Shown piece by piece: positions 50,401-61,654 of a stretch of 64,000 nt of DNA (position 1 is its first letter; each line of letters starts with the position of its first letter). Position numbers and translations under genes: made by a program. The stretch is from Watersipora subatra. Lineage: Eukaryota > Bryozoa > Gymnolaemata > Cheilostomatida > Watersiporidae. The DNA lies in assembly GCF_963576615.1 (NCBI RefSeq), contig NC_088714.1, forward strand, positions 5,022,001 through 5,086,000, in the 5' to 3' direction. Below the pieces are notes generated by a model. It saw only the letters and a program-made list of their open reading frames with translations, was not told where the DNA came from and did not search any database.

Positions 50401-53400
50401 CCGTAAGCTATAATAACGCCGTAAGCTATAATAACGCCGTAAGCTATAATAACGCCGTAAGCTATAATAACGCCGTAAGCTATAATAACGCCGTAAGTTA
50501 TAATAACGCCGTAAGCTATAATAACGCCATAAGCTATAATAACGCCGTAAGCTATAATAACGCCATAAGATATAATAACGCCATAAGCTATAATAACGCC
50601 ATAAGGTATAATAACGCCTTAACCTATAATAACGCCGTAAGCTATAATAACGCCCTAAGCTATAATAACGCCCTAAGCTATAATAACGCCATAAGGTATA
50701 ATAACGCCAGAAGGTATAATAAAATTGATGTCTTGTCCGACTCAGAATATGCTCACAGTGGTAGAAAAATGGCTGAAAAAGTATTCGAGCATTCTGTAAC
50801 ACATTTGTAGCCCTGTTCTTATCTTGTAGCCCTGTTGATGTGAAACTTTATGCTGATTAATTTGGTATCTAAACTTTGTTATGGATTGTGTGGTTCAAAC
50901 GTTATGACAATTTATATACATCCTTGTCAAATATAAGAGTTTTACCACATATTTAATTTTGAGGTTATAAGATTAATTTGGCAGCGAAGGAGTTATTACA
51001 ACAGAAAAAAACTTCTTTAATATCAAGTTTACAATCTCACGCAAGAGAAACTAAGAACATGAGGTTAGAGGTCAAGTAGATGTACATAGTAAGTATTCTA
51101 TAGGTATAGGTAAGTATTCAACTCTCCAAGCGCTGACTCATCAATACAATGAATAAGAGAGCAATGTATGTAGGCATGTGATGCCAGTGATATTCAAGCT
51201 GAATTTAGCACAAAATCCTTACATCATAAACAAATAGCAACAGAATGCAATAGCCTCACCTCCAAGCTCTGCCACCTTCTCAGCTCTTTTCTTACTAGAA
51301 GTTACAATCCCGAGTTGGCTTATCGGATTCTGATCAAAGTAGGAGTCTATGAAGAGCTCGCACAACTGCAGTAGATAATAAATATCAGCCATAGACAGCA
51401 ACTCACAATAATGACTATCAACAGTCACTTTCGACAGCGACTGACAACAGTGACATTCAGTAATGACTATCAACAGCGGCATGAAACCATAAACATTAAC
51501 CACGGCTACCAGTGACAGACAACAGCGAGTACCAACCATCGATATTGGCAGCAACTGACAACAGAGACTATCAACAGTGACTAACAGTAACTAATACAAA
51601 CCACATGAGAAATCAGTGAGCGTGACATAATCGCTGACTTAGCATAACATGTTATGAGTCAGGCTCATCACATTACTGAGTCAGCGCTAGTGCTTAGAAA
51701 TGCCAACCCAAACTCTGCTAGCCATTTTAAAGAGGGCAACCTTATCATTTGTCCCCGATGAAGGGAGATGCAAGCAAGTCTTATTAAGTAGGTGAGCTCA
51801 CCTTTAAAGCCGAGTGCCACCTCGTAGGGTGAAGATCTTTGTCAGCCATAGAGCTAGAACCATCTAATATAATAAAAGTGTGTCTCATCTGCAATCATCC
51901 GACAACCAATTTTAAGGAATTAAATAAATTTCATTTCTGCTACCAAAAAATCTGTCTAAAAATCCAAATATACTAATGTAGTTGAAAAACCGCTATAATA
52001 CACATCTAGCTGACTTTGTGTACATAATTTGTGACGATGATGTACAGCCTATCAGTATATCTCCAATCAATTGAAAGCGTACAGCTACTATAAAGTAAAA
52101 GGCAAGTAGGTTTTTCCCATTTTTGATGTATGAAATACAAATATGTATTTCTGCATAAATATTTCTGTATAAATCAGCACAAAATCACCAGCAGTGCCAA
52201 AGTACAAGAATGTCATACTTTATTCTACTATAAATAAAACACAATAAATTACCTATATGATTTTGTATAACTGACCATGCCGAGCTTGGTGTTTGGTACT
52301 CGACTTGCACGAAGGCGTTTTCTAGCTCGTTGAATTTCAGCGACACTGGCATGTAGCGTTCCATCTTGATCTTCCGTTATAGCCTCCCTACAACAGACAT
52401 TGAGAAATCTTCGCAAATTTGTAGAAAAAATTATCAAACAATCTCTGGGGAATGAGTTTTAGACAGCACGGCCCGTGATAGGTTTTGATAGGTTTAGCTG
52501 GGTAAGTGGTCTAGAGTGTTGGCTAACCGGGGAGGTCCTACACACCTATTAGATCGAGAAAATCTAATAATAGAAAAAATCTTCAATTTGTAAATTGGTT
52601 TAACCAGAAAATAAAACTTCTAATATGAATTGATCGGCTCTACTAGTGAGTCCCCTTATGACCTACTAGACATTATCATATACATTACAAATGATAATTC
52701 AGTCTTACATCATTCTTACTGCTAGCAAATTTCATTGAGTCACAATTATAACCTTAAATATCTACAGCGACTTTTTGAAGGAAAACATCTTCGGTAGGAA
52801 AGAAGTAGCTCCCAATTTGGTAAAGTCAAATTTAATAGAAATATGATATATCTAGCGAGTGTGTCGGCACAAATGAAAAAAATTTAGGTTCAGTATCAAA
52901 GTTAAAAAGATGAATGCAAACTTGATTAGACAGTATCATCAAATAAAAGCCAAGTATAGGGAATCACAAAAACAGCGCTTTATAACTTTCACTGAAATTG
53001 ATAAAAACTGGTAAAAAAAATTCATTTCTATTCTTTCTGCAATATGTAAGGGGATCCAGACGCCAACTCCAGACAGGAATTCCCATTTATATTTTTGACA
53101 TCACGGAATGAAGAGGTCAAGGACAAAAGAGAGATGGAAAGTGTTTGCGGTTTGTTGAGAGTGCTGGAGAAAGGCTGGAGTGAAGGCTACAATTATATCG
53201 GAGACATCCTGAGTCGGCTCTTGCGGAAGATGAGCAACTTGCAGACTGACAATCAAGTAAGACCATATAGCTTCATACGGTGTCAGAATATACCAAACCT
53301 ACAGGCTTTATCGTGTAAAACGTTTTTGTGTAACAGTATTTCACAATACAGCGAGTTCATGAGAGGGCATAGATTCGCTGGAAGCTGTTTGCGTTGAGGC

Positions 53401-56400
53401 CTAAAGGTTGCAGGAAGAGTGCGAACTCAATTGTTGTGAGTAATGTTTCCTGGAATTTCGGCCCCATTAACACTTACGACCAATAGTGAATGGTTCCGCC
53501 ATTTTTTTATATTTCGGTGTTAACTAATTTGTTGCCTGTTAACCACAACCCCTCATATCTTCTTGATTGTGGTGCGCTGCCAGTATAACAGTATAAAGTA
53601 TGTCTGCTAGTGGTGAAACCAAGTCTGAAAAGTTTGTCAAGCCCCTGGATTTTTCCTCTGGCAACCTGGCCACTGCTTGGAGAATTCTTAAAGAGCAATT
53701 TAATATACAGTGCACCTTCAAGATACGATTACTCTGATACATGAAATTTTCACCTTATGAAGTGGAGCATGATGATTTTTTCCCTCACCGCATTAATCTT
53801 ATTTCACCATACGAATTCAACAAAATTTTAGCCCGAGTTTGAATTTGGCAGTCAGTGTGCTTATTACGTACATCAAAATAATAAACACACCGAAATGCTG
53901 TTTGACAAAAAAAATTTTCACAAGGCCTGAAAGAGACACGATGACTTCTCTCAGTTCAGCAATTCTCGTGTGTAAGACGTTAATATTTTCCTTTGAAATC
54001 GGTAGCAAAGTTAGAGTTGCGATTTCTTCACAGTGGTCAGACAACTTCTCTTAACCTGCTAACAAAAATCAACTTTATTATGACAACAGCATCATTTGGC
54101 TTTTTTGCCGAGCTAGGTTAAAAAAGTTTTAAAGAGATTCGCCAAAAGTTATAATGAAAGTGAAGACAGAAAGCAATGTGATAAAATTTTGGTGATAAAA
54201 AGTTGAAATTCAGTAAAATAGGTAAAAATACATACTAACACTTAGCTTTGAGTGTGTGTGCTTGGTAAGCTAAACTTATTTGAGGTGAATTCAAAGTTGA
54301 TGCTATACGTTCGCCTATTTGAAAGTAAGAGCTACCTACGGTACATTATAATGTTGCATTTTATTACAGATTATAACCATGAAATACAATAAAGTTACTG
54401 TAGTTAACTATAGTTACTAAGGTTAACATACTATTTTGTTACTAATTTTTACTATGTACAGCCCTTATATATCGTATCCTGAGGGTGCACTGTATGTGAT
54501 TGTGAAGAAATTAGGAGAGCTTACTGCAGACGAACAGATTGGTCCAATGCTTATGACCATGGGTAGTGACTCTATACCGGCATACAATCAGTTCACCTTT
54601 GTGCCATCGACAAGGACAAAGAGAAAACTCTAGGCAATTGCATAGAATTTTTTAATACATATTTAAGCCTGTTAAAAATGTTATTTTGGAACGCTCAGTG
54701 TTTAATAAGACGGTGCAACAACCTGATCAATCTCTGCACCAGCTTATAGTAAAACTCCAAGTCCAGAGTAAAAATGGCGATTACGGTGATATGCGAGATG
54801 ACCTAGTCAGGGACAGAATTGTGATAGGGATGCGTGACCTCGAGCTCCGCAAAAACCTTATAGATAGGCCTGATCTCACACTGAGTTATGCATTCAAAAA
54901 GCGAAGCAATGTGTCAAATCAGGAGCATGCAGCTGCAATGGCTTCTACATCCGGTGCACTGAGACCCGGTAAAGAGAAGTATGCTGGGAATGTGGATGCG
55001 GTACAACAGTAAAATGCCGGATTGTCTAAACAAATGACAGGCACTGAGGAAAACAAGAGCAGTAACGCGAAGGACAACCAGTGCTCAAATTGTGGAAAGT
55101 GGAAACATTTTGGTGGTCGCTGCCTGGCAAAAAGTTTGGGCTGCAACAAATGTAAGAAAACAAATCACTGGGCAAAAATGTGAATAGGAGCCAAGCAAGT
55201 ACTCAAACTGGAAGAAAATGACGATAGATTAGAGAGTTTGTTCTTAGGGAGTTCCCAATGACTGAGCCGGGTAAATCACATGGGCAAGATTTCGGAGACC
55301 AAAAATGCCTTGTACATAGAGTTACAGGTAAACACTAAAAAGGTGAAATTTAAAGTACACTCTGGTGCTGCAGTCTCCACCATACCAATTAGTGTCTGCG
55401 ATGATCTTGGTTTGAAACTGACATTTATGACTCGAGAATTTTTCGGCGCTGGGAATGCTAAGCCTACAGTAATTAAAGTGGCTATCGTGGAATTGTCTAA
55501 TGAAGGAACATGCCACAAAAATAATGTATACGTTATTGAGGAGCTAGCCAAACCACTATTAGCCAAGCCGGCCATCAAACGGCTGGGCATTCTCAGAGTA
55601 TCTGAAGTCTCAGAGGTCTCCTCAACAGGTTGGAAAGATAAGTCGCCGTCATTGTTCTCATGCTTAGGTACCAAGAGATCCAAAGTTCATATTCAGCTGA
55701 AAAACAATTAACCCTATTCGCTCAATCGACTCCCAGAAGGATAGCGACAGCCTCTGCAGAGAAGCTCCACAGAGCGAAGAGGATCAGAGTCATTCAGAGG
55801 ATAGAGGAGCCCATAAACTAGTACGCTCCTTGTATCGTGGTACCAAAGAAAGATGGGAAAATCACAGTATACATAGATTTCACCTGCTTGAATAAAGCAG
55901 CGGAGAGGGCATATCACCCACTTCCAGCCACTGATAAGACAACAGCCAGCCTGGGTGTATCATGAGTATTCTCGATATTAGATGCACACTGCAGATACTG
56001 GCAGCTTCGGTTAGATGAAAGTTCACAGAAACTGACTACTTTTATCACACCGTTTAGTAGGTTTTTCTGCACGCATCTACCATTTAGCAGCTTATCCGAA
56101 TCTAAAATATTTCAGAGAGAGATGCAGAAGGCCCTGGAAGGTATTGAAGGTGTTTTGTGTCAGATGGATGACATATTAATTCCTACTGTGACTGAAAAAA
56201 GCCCAGCAGTAAAGTGAAAGAGGTCCTATCTTATTTGGCTTCGGCATGCATCACTTTAAACGAGACAAAGTGCAAGTTTTTCCAGACTCGTGTCACCTTT
56301 CTGAGTCACATTATTGAGAAATTGGGGATACATGCAGATCCAGGAAAAGTATTAGCCATACAGGATTTATCTATCCCAAAAAAACAGGAAAGGCTTGAAA

Positions 56401-59340
56401 AGATTCTTTGGTAACTTGGTATGGTTAATTATCCAGGTAAGTTTATATCTACTCTAGAGGATGACGCTGTCAAGATGAGATCTCTCCTGAAACCGAAAGA
56501 TGATTGGTATTGGACATCTGGGATGACCGAAGAATTTGAAGTGCTGAAGCAGAAGATCTTCTAATTCCTGGTGTTAGTCCTATTTAATATGGAGGCCAAA
56601 ACCTGGCTTTTTACCGATGCGTCCTTCAATGGTTTGGGAGCAGCTATGTTCTAGAAAACTGCTGATGGCTTCAAGCCTATAGCCTTGGCATCGTGGGCCC
56701 TTATGAACACAGAAAAGCAGTGTGCCCAAATAGAAAAAGAAGCTCTGGCCATGTGTTGGGCAACGAAAAAATTCTACTAGTAACTAGCTGGCTTCGACTT
56801 CAAAATCAAAACTGACCATAAACCCCTGGTGACAATCCTGGCGGAGAAAGAACTGTATAAACACTCCATCCGTGTTCATATGATGTCACATACGTCTCTG
56901 AAGGAAAGTTGATATTTGCTGATGCCCTGAGCAAAGCCCTAGCAGAAACAGAACGAGTGTCAGCACCAGAGCCTCTACTCATTCAGGAAGTGATGGAAGA
57001 GCTCCTGCTCCTCGAGCTATGGAAGATATCTCGAGCCAAGAGAAAAGTAGTCAAGGTTGCCCTCTCAACAGACCCATAGCTAGTCAGTTGATAATATATA
57101 TTTAGAATGGCTGGCCAAACTACCGTGATCTGCCTTAATGTCTTAAGTATAATTCATTCAAAGAGAAAATTACTGTCATTGGAGGATTGCTATTTTATTA
57201 CAACAGATTGTATATACTCCTGGGTGAACGGGAGAGGGTTCTGTATGACACTCATAAAGGGCATCTGAGGAGGAACCTTTGTCTCAAAAAAGCCCAGAAA
57301 ATGATTTGGTGGCCAGGGATGTCTCAGAACATCAGAGAGATGGTAAAGTGCTGCAACACATGCCTTCACTTTAGAAAAATACCCACTGAGCCATTGATCC
57401 TACTCCCCTTCCCGAAAGACCATGGTGGCAGCTTGCAATAAATTTCTCCACCGTTGATGATAGAAGCAGTGAGTATTTAGTTATTAGTAACTATTATAGT
57501 CAGTTCATGGTCGCTGAAAAGTTGGGATATTCAGATCTGTGCAGAATTGGCGACAAGGTCATATGTGCATTAGGTGTACCACACATCATTGTATCAGATC
57601 ACAGTCCATAGTTTATTTCTGAAAACTTCGCTCAACTCATGGAGAAATGGGATACTATTCATCGAACCAGTTCCCCTAGAAACCCTCAAGCAAATGGCTA
57701 TGCAAAAAGAGGAGTGCAAGCACTCAAAAAGCATGTAGCGAAAAATGTTGAGATTGAATCTGCTATTATGCGTTATAATGACAGTCCTTTGCAGAATGGC
57801 TATACCCCTGCCAAGCTGCTCATGGGAAGAGGTATGAATTCATAAGGCTATCTCGACAACAGTCCAGTGAACGTAAAGAAGTTTTGTGCTTATGAAGCTG
57901 ATTACGGAGGTAAGCAGGCTCATAAGTTCAATCAGTAACACAGGGCGGTTGAACAGGGCCCAGTGCTTATCGGAGCTTTGGTGGTTTTCAATTACCCCTC
58001 AGCTAAATCTTCAAGGGCTATTGTGATGACGTTTTCAGGTAGAGAAGTTGAGCTAGAGAAGTTGCATTGAAAACAATGGAGCCGTGCTGCGCAGGAACAG
58101 AAAACTAGTGCAGATCAATAATCGCATCGAGTCGTCCCCATCTGAACATATGTCAAGAGAAGAGTCTTCTAATCCGACACTGAACACTGGAAGTGAAGCG
58201 AGCACCAGTCAGGTAACCACTATGCCTAAGAGAAAGAACTTCACAAAGACTGGACCTCGACAGTCGCCGGTGCTAGATGCGCCTACTTCTGCACCTCTAC
58301 GATTACAGACTCCTCAAGTGAAGAAGATTGGTTAGCAATCATCTCCCTCAGAAAGCGGTTGCTCTCCACCTGCACTAACTCCGGCACTTGCTCGAAAGCC
58401 CATAGAATTCGGTGGATCAACCGGTTTCGACGGTCAGTCTCAGCCAACACTTGCCTCCTCTAGTACTCATCGTCAAAGTGTACAAAACCATCGGACGCAA
58501 GCTAAGAGAGTTGTAAAACCTCCAGATGGATTCGATTTGTAATAGGCGTATTTGCGTTTGATGCCTTGTTTTGTAAATAATGTCCATGTTTCTATACTCA
58601 CTGACTTTTATGTTGTTAACCTTGTCATTTTGCTAGTTTTGAATTTCCGCCTCTCCTCCATGGTGTGCCGACACTTACGGTATAAAGATTTGGATAAATC
58701 TCGGGGGAAGGTGTAAGAGAATTCTAGACAGGAATTGTTATTTATATTCATGACATCACGGAATGAAAAGGTCAGACAAAGGAGGGACAGATAGTGTTTG
58801 TGGTTTGATGAGAGAGCTGGAGAGAGACTAGAGCGAAGGCTACGATTAGACTAGGAGGCATCCTGAGTCGGCCCTTGCCTAAGTCGAGCAACTTGCGGAC
58901 TGATAATCAAGTAAGACCATATGGCTTCATACAATAGAATTCTTTTGCTCTCCATTGCAAAATTTAACTTTTAATTTTAGTCAGGCTATTTTTCGAGGTA
59001 TTTGAAAACAAGCCTAGCTATAAACATGGTATACATTAGTTGTCTTTGTCGTTTAGGAGTTATATTTTATTCAGATTTGTTTTGTAATTCAAATGCAATG
59101 AACGTAACTTGATTTAACTATGAGTTCACAAAAACACATGTTGAGTATCTTAAAAATTAGTATTTTCCTCATTATACCAAATCCAAATAAATCTGATTTT
59201 TACAATGAACGGTATCGTATGTAAAACTTATTTAATACACACCAGGTCTTTTCGTATCCAGTTTCCCATCTGTAATTCGCATCACTAGTGCTCGGTTCTA
59301 AATCATCGCCAACATTGTTAGTAGTTTTGTACATAGACAT
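41429..59340 (-). CDS. GTF2H2: TFIIH core subunit p44/SSL1
   Basis: Structural subunit of TFIIH that binds and stimulates the XPD helicase in transcription initiation and nucleotide excision repair. Twelve exons: 59340-59243, 52387-52276, 51888-51802, 51365-51260, 50086-49953, 46442-46292, 45607-45531, 44784-44699, 44164-44061, 43710-43608, 41679-41640 and 41542-41429 (stop 41429-41431). Phases agree at every junction and give 403 aa (human 395). N-terminus: [11 protein letters not shown] then EAITEDQDG. The von Willebrand-like Ssl1 domain (about 72-235) has [32 protein letters not shown] and a [17 protein letters not shown] strand. The DESHFKDLL and LIKMGFP motifs follow. A zinc finger (C301, C304, C315, C318) lies in [14 protein letters not shown]; the C-terminal RING-like C4C4 domain runs from HCAGC (354) to SCPTC (395). 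Exon 2 is taken to end at gtcagt (52275), because the later gtaatt donor breaks the frame. The exon 6 donor is GTTCCG, unusual. The gene looks intact despite an 17.9-kb span filled with repeats. Confidence 0.95.
42743..43226. mobile_element. GC-rich fold-back element in GTF2H2 intron 10
   Basis: Left end AAGCCTGATTTCCGTATGAC pairs with right end ATCATATGGAAACCAGGCTTT. A third copy of the terminal sequence lies inside (42936-42962), and a 40-bp block with TTTCTTC(G/A)GAAAA(G/C)AGCCCTCCGTT occurs twice in tandem (about 42893 and 42970). GC content and CG density are far above neighbours (GTCGTGCG, CGATCGTCGTGCG). The overlapping frames in 42741-43299 are spurious. Reads as a composite MITE, possibly two copies nested or fused. 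Confidence 0.75.
44990..45040. repeat. Short CA/GCATGC-rich simple sequence
   Basis: Alternating purine-pyrimidine run with TGCATGCACACACAAGCGCG and GCATGCACGCACA. Z-DNA-prone simple sequence in GTF2H2 intron 7. Confidence 0.6.
45830..46118 (-). repeat. tRNA-derived SINE, copy 1
   Basis: On the minus strand the head (46118-46060) has box-A-like GGGCCTAGTGGTCTAGAGCG and box-B-like TTTGAGTTCAATTTCC. The body matches 61660-61930, with AGGCTGTGTG, CTTGGCTGGAC and GGAGACAC words on the plus strand. It makes the spurious 146-codon plus frame 45614-46054. Inserted in GTF2H2 intron 6. Confidence 0.75.
47566..47814. repeat. 32-bp minisatellite, about 8 copies
   Basis: The unit begins CCAGTGTGTCAATCAATTAT and ends AACTGCTCACTG. 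Copies are almost identical except CCAG/CTAG alternation, so the array is young or homogenised. GTF2H2 intron 5. Confidence 0.95.
47916..48654 (+). mobile_element. Pogo-like MITE, right-truncated copy
   Basis: Begins CAGTGCACCCTCAGGATACG and follows the element at 53708-54492 base for base with scattered differences up to TTTTGTTACTAATTT, then ends without the right terminal repeat. GTF2H2 intron 5. Confidence 0.75.
49281..49495. repeat. 107-bp tandem duplication
   Basis: Two copies beginning GTTTGGATA and containing TACTTCTTGATATTGTTAGC and TGTGCATTGGTTTT, head to tail, with about ten differences. Intronic. Confidence 0.85.
50200..51000 (+). repeat. Dispersed repeat, copy B, carrying an 18-bp expansion
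   Basis: Flanks of the 18-bp array match copy A at 33930-34330, so the array sits inside this repeat. GTF2H2 intron 4. Confidence 0.6.
50318..50718. repeat. 18-bp minisatellite, about 22 copies
   Basis: Unit TAATAACGCCGTAAGCTA, with variants (CCATAAG, CCCTAAG) concentrated at the right half. The period is a multiple of three, so the minus strand is open for 163 codons (50311-50802) of YYSLRR-type repeats; this is not a gene. Confidence 0.95.
52478..52535 (+). repeat. tRNA-like SINE head fragment
   Basis: GGGTAAGTGGTCTAGAGTGTTGGC resembles the box A head of the SINE at 46118-46090 (minus). No convincing box B or body follows. Confidence 0.35.
53045..53277 (+). repeat. 5' LTR
   Basis: Starts TGTAAG after CAATA; ends near GCTTCATA. 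Differs from the 3' LTR by many substitutions and about 13 bp of length, so the insertion is old. Confidence 0.85.
53600..55184 (+). pseudogene. Gag remnant, interrupted by a MITE
   Basis: An ATG at 53600 opens a capsid-like frame ([12 protein letters not shown]) that stops at the MITE insertion. Beyond 54492 the capsid resumes in other frames ([11 protein letters not shown], then a 108-codon stretch from 54686 with [12 protein letters not shown]). A CX2CX4HX4C zinc knuckle is intact ([14 protein letters not shown], about 55082-55123); the second knuckle has TGA where its last Cys should be. Non-functional. Confidence 0.8.
53708..54492 (+). mobile_element. 785-bp pogo/Tigger-like MITE nested in the gypsy element
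   Basis: Termini CAGTGCACC(T/C)TCA(A/G)GATACG and CGTATCCTGAGGGTGCACTG are inverted copies, flanked by TA on both sides (53706-53707, 54493-54494). TA targets and CAGTG..CCCTC termini fit the Tc1/mariner-pogo group. No transposase. It splits gag, so it landed after the retrotransposon. Confidence 0.88.
55280..55711 (+). pseudogene. Retroviral-type protease remnant
   Basis: A 143-codon open stretch in the retropepsin position. The active-site triad expected as DSGA reads HSGA ([13 protein letters not shown]), so the catalytic Asp is lost. GCAGKIL-like ends are not preserved, although [11 protein letters not shown] appears near the end. Confidence 0.75.
55712..56570 (+). pseudogene. Reverse transcriptase remnant
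   Basis: VPKKDGKI, then YHPLPA, then a [11 protein letters not shown] block and a QMDDILI motif (the YVDD-box position) near 56160, with in-frame stops at 55963 and later and a frameshift at about 56215. A 66-codon stretch (56214-56414) keeps the palm/thumb segment with [14 protein letters not shown]. Confidence 0.82.
56571..57060 (+). pseudogene. RNase H remnant
   Basis: [16 protein letters not shown] supplies the first catalytic Asp, [14 protein letters not shown] the Glu, and [11 protein letters not shown] the last conserved block; stops at 56654 and around 56777-56782 break it. Confidence 0.78.
57187..57845 (+). pseudogene. Integrase remnant
   Basis: The N-terminal zinc motif is partly present (HKGHLRRNL...CCNTC), then a TGA/TAA-broken core, then [16 protein letters not shown], where the catalytic Glu expected in the AER position is Lys. 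Open stretches at 57187-57441 and 57639-57845 are remnants, not genes. Confidence 0.82.
58712..58931 (+). repeat. 3' LTR
   Basis: Starts TGTAAG directly after the polypurine tract, ends GCTTCATA before the CAATA duplication. Confidence 0.87.
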
Positions 59341-61654
59341 GACGGACCATTAGCAAAAACAGCACAAACGAAAATGTTACAATGCTAATAGTCAGCAGTG
59401 ATACGGGTGTACTCGGTGGGTCTAGCGCGGCTTTGGACATAAGAAAATTCGGAATGGGTTCGCGCTTTCGATGACCTTTGCCATTTGCATTTGCCAATAA
59501 AAATTTGGCTCGGCTCTTGACAACCAATAAAAAATTAGTAAAATAAGCTAGGTTCGTGACCATAAATTATTAAATGTTCGCGACCACAGGTAAAATAATT
59601 TGAAATTTTACAGCCACCGGAACTACGTGCCAACTTTTTCTTTGCTCGCTGTGTACACGACGCCTACAATTGCATAAAATGTCGCTTCTATGCAGCTTAT
59701 AAAATGTAGTAATTACTTGCAATCGTATTATCATATGACGGAAATTTTATTGATGTCAGTTTCTCAAAAACAGGACTAAAGGTTAGGAAAGTTACTTTTA
59801 CTAATGAATTCGAGCTAGTAATATTAATGTAACTTGTATCTGCCAAGGAACTTGCCTCTGTGCTGCTACTGAAACATGTGCTGCAGAACTTTAAAATAGT
59901 TGTTGGGTGGAGAGTATCCACGGGTACTACACGCATGTAGTATTTGAGAGAGAATCTATTTGTCAAAAGTTGACATTTCACATAAATTTGTGTGGTAATA
60001 CTGAACTTTTTATCGTGGGAAGCGCCTGGTGATAATAGGTAAAGTGACGAGCTGAATTCTTATATAGTATTTAACATGAGCACGTAGCGTGAGCTTAAAG
60101 TTCACGTAACGAAATTTCAAGCTGACAACACCAATTTAGACAGTGGTGCTAGTATTCAGGTTATAGAAGTTGAGTCATCTGCCACTGCTCTAAACACTAG
60201 CAATGCATCTGCATTATGCTCTGCTCTACACTACTACACCACTAATCACTGGGATAAAAACTCCTACTTTACATCAAGTTGTATGGGATATGTTCACTTT
60301 ATGTGATAAGATTTCTACTCTGTATTTCTTCAATCGTGTTTGACTAAAGATTCATTCTGAAATTTCCATGTTTTTTCTTTTTTTTTCTTGTAACAACTCC
60401 CACAGTACCATCTTTAAGAGATGATTCCACATATGTATGTTCAATACTCAATCATGCAGCTATAGTAGGTGATGTTAATTAGACTTGAAATTGCAAAAAC
60501 CTTGGTCAAATTATAAAAAAACTATAAAAACCAGTTTAAACCAAAAACCTGGTTTTTTTATAAAAACCGTGGCTTTTCCCAACCCTGCTTGGTGTGACAG
60601 TTAAATAAGAATGTGATCATGTATTTCTTCTTTCCTACTGCTCAAACTCCTCGACACACCGTTATCACATAACGTCCAGCTATTCAAACGAGCTAACAAT
60701 AAGTCAATAATCTACTAAAGGAAAAATAACACAAGTAATTTAACCATTAAAAATAGTAGAAAACCAGTATTTACAAATTATATAAAGAATGTTATATAAA
60801 CAAGGCATAAACCATAGCCTCACTTGGCTGTAATTACATTATCTGTTGTGATCTATTAATTTATACAATATCAGTAGGTACAAGGAGATCTGAGTTAGAG
60901 TCTCAGTTTTATATTAGTGTGACTAGACTAGAAATCTGCTCGACTATAGCACATTTTCCAAATCATAATGGTGTGTAGAAAGCTCTGTACAAACAAATAC
61001 TTTCTCTTTATACCTTCTGAGACACTGTTAGAAAAGGTTTCTCATGACAAATCTGTGACGCAAAGCAAGTTACAATAATGCTTTAGACCTTTGTGACATG
61101 AGCATTAAATTTGGTCATGCATTAAGAAGGCAAGGTTACAGACCAGACATGGAGTATTTTCTAGCACTTTTTTTTAATGAAAATCGTAATTATTCCCATA
61201 GTGGTCTAAAACAATATGGAATGGTTTTATGTGCAATTGTTGTGGAAGTGGTGTAAAAGGTAATTAAATTTTGGTGATTATATGATTGCATCTATTGTTT
61301 CAACGATTTGCTATTTATTATCATGTTAATGCTGCACAATTACTATAAAGTTATCTCAAAGCTTAAAAAGCGATTGATCTATGAATACACAGCTGTCTAT
61401 CAGTCGGAGTCTTTACAGCGAGTCTTACACTACCAATAAGTCTTGTCTGCTAACCCCTTTTCCCACCAATGCACTTCAGTTCTTCTTTATCATATTTATT
61501 CTCTACACTAACTTTTTCTTGTCAAATACTGATTACTTCAGCCATTTGTTATTGTAGCCTATTATAGGTTTTTTACAACATTTACCACTACGTTAGGAGT
61601 CTGTTTACTATTTCACAAATTAAAATATTTTAATAATTTTAGTTTGTGAAAAAA
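59341..61654. other. Region between divergent GTF2H2 and the membrane-protein gene
   Basis: Should contain the GTF2H2 promoter and 5' UTR, and probably the untranslated first exon of the gene at 62231. A 94-codon minus frame at 59697-59981 is open but has no recognisable motif. No TATA box or CpG-rich core stands out. Confidence 0.4.

Larger units (their letters stand above)
53045..58931 (+). mobile_element. Ty3/gypsy LTR retrotransposon, inactive, in GTF2H2 intron 1
   Basis: LTRs at 53045-53277 and 58712-58931 share TGTAAG starts, ACAGGAATT, CATGACATCACGGAATGAA-like and AATCAAGTAAGACCATAT blocks. CAATA flanks both sides (53040-53044, 58932-58936). A polypurine tract (CGGGGGAAGG) abuts the 3' LTR and a primer-site-like GGTGTCAGA follows the 5' LTR. 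Between them gag, protease, reverse transcriptase, RNase H and integrase occur in gypsy order, all broken by stops and frameshifts. It is on the opposite strand to GTF2H2. Confidence 0.93.

Noticed and set aside
52249-52275. Alternative later donor (gtaatt) for GTF2H2 exon 2, adding VSYTKSY
   Set aside because: It shifts the frame of exon 3; the gtcagt donor at 52275 restores the family sequence KLGM then [10 protein letters not shown].
59697-59981. 94-codon minus-strand frame upstream of GTF2H2
   Set aside because: Ser/Thr-rich with no motif, no splice sites and no homology I recognise; could be a chance frame.
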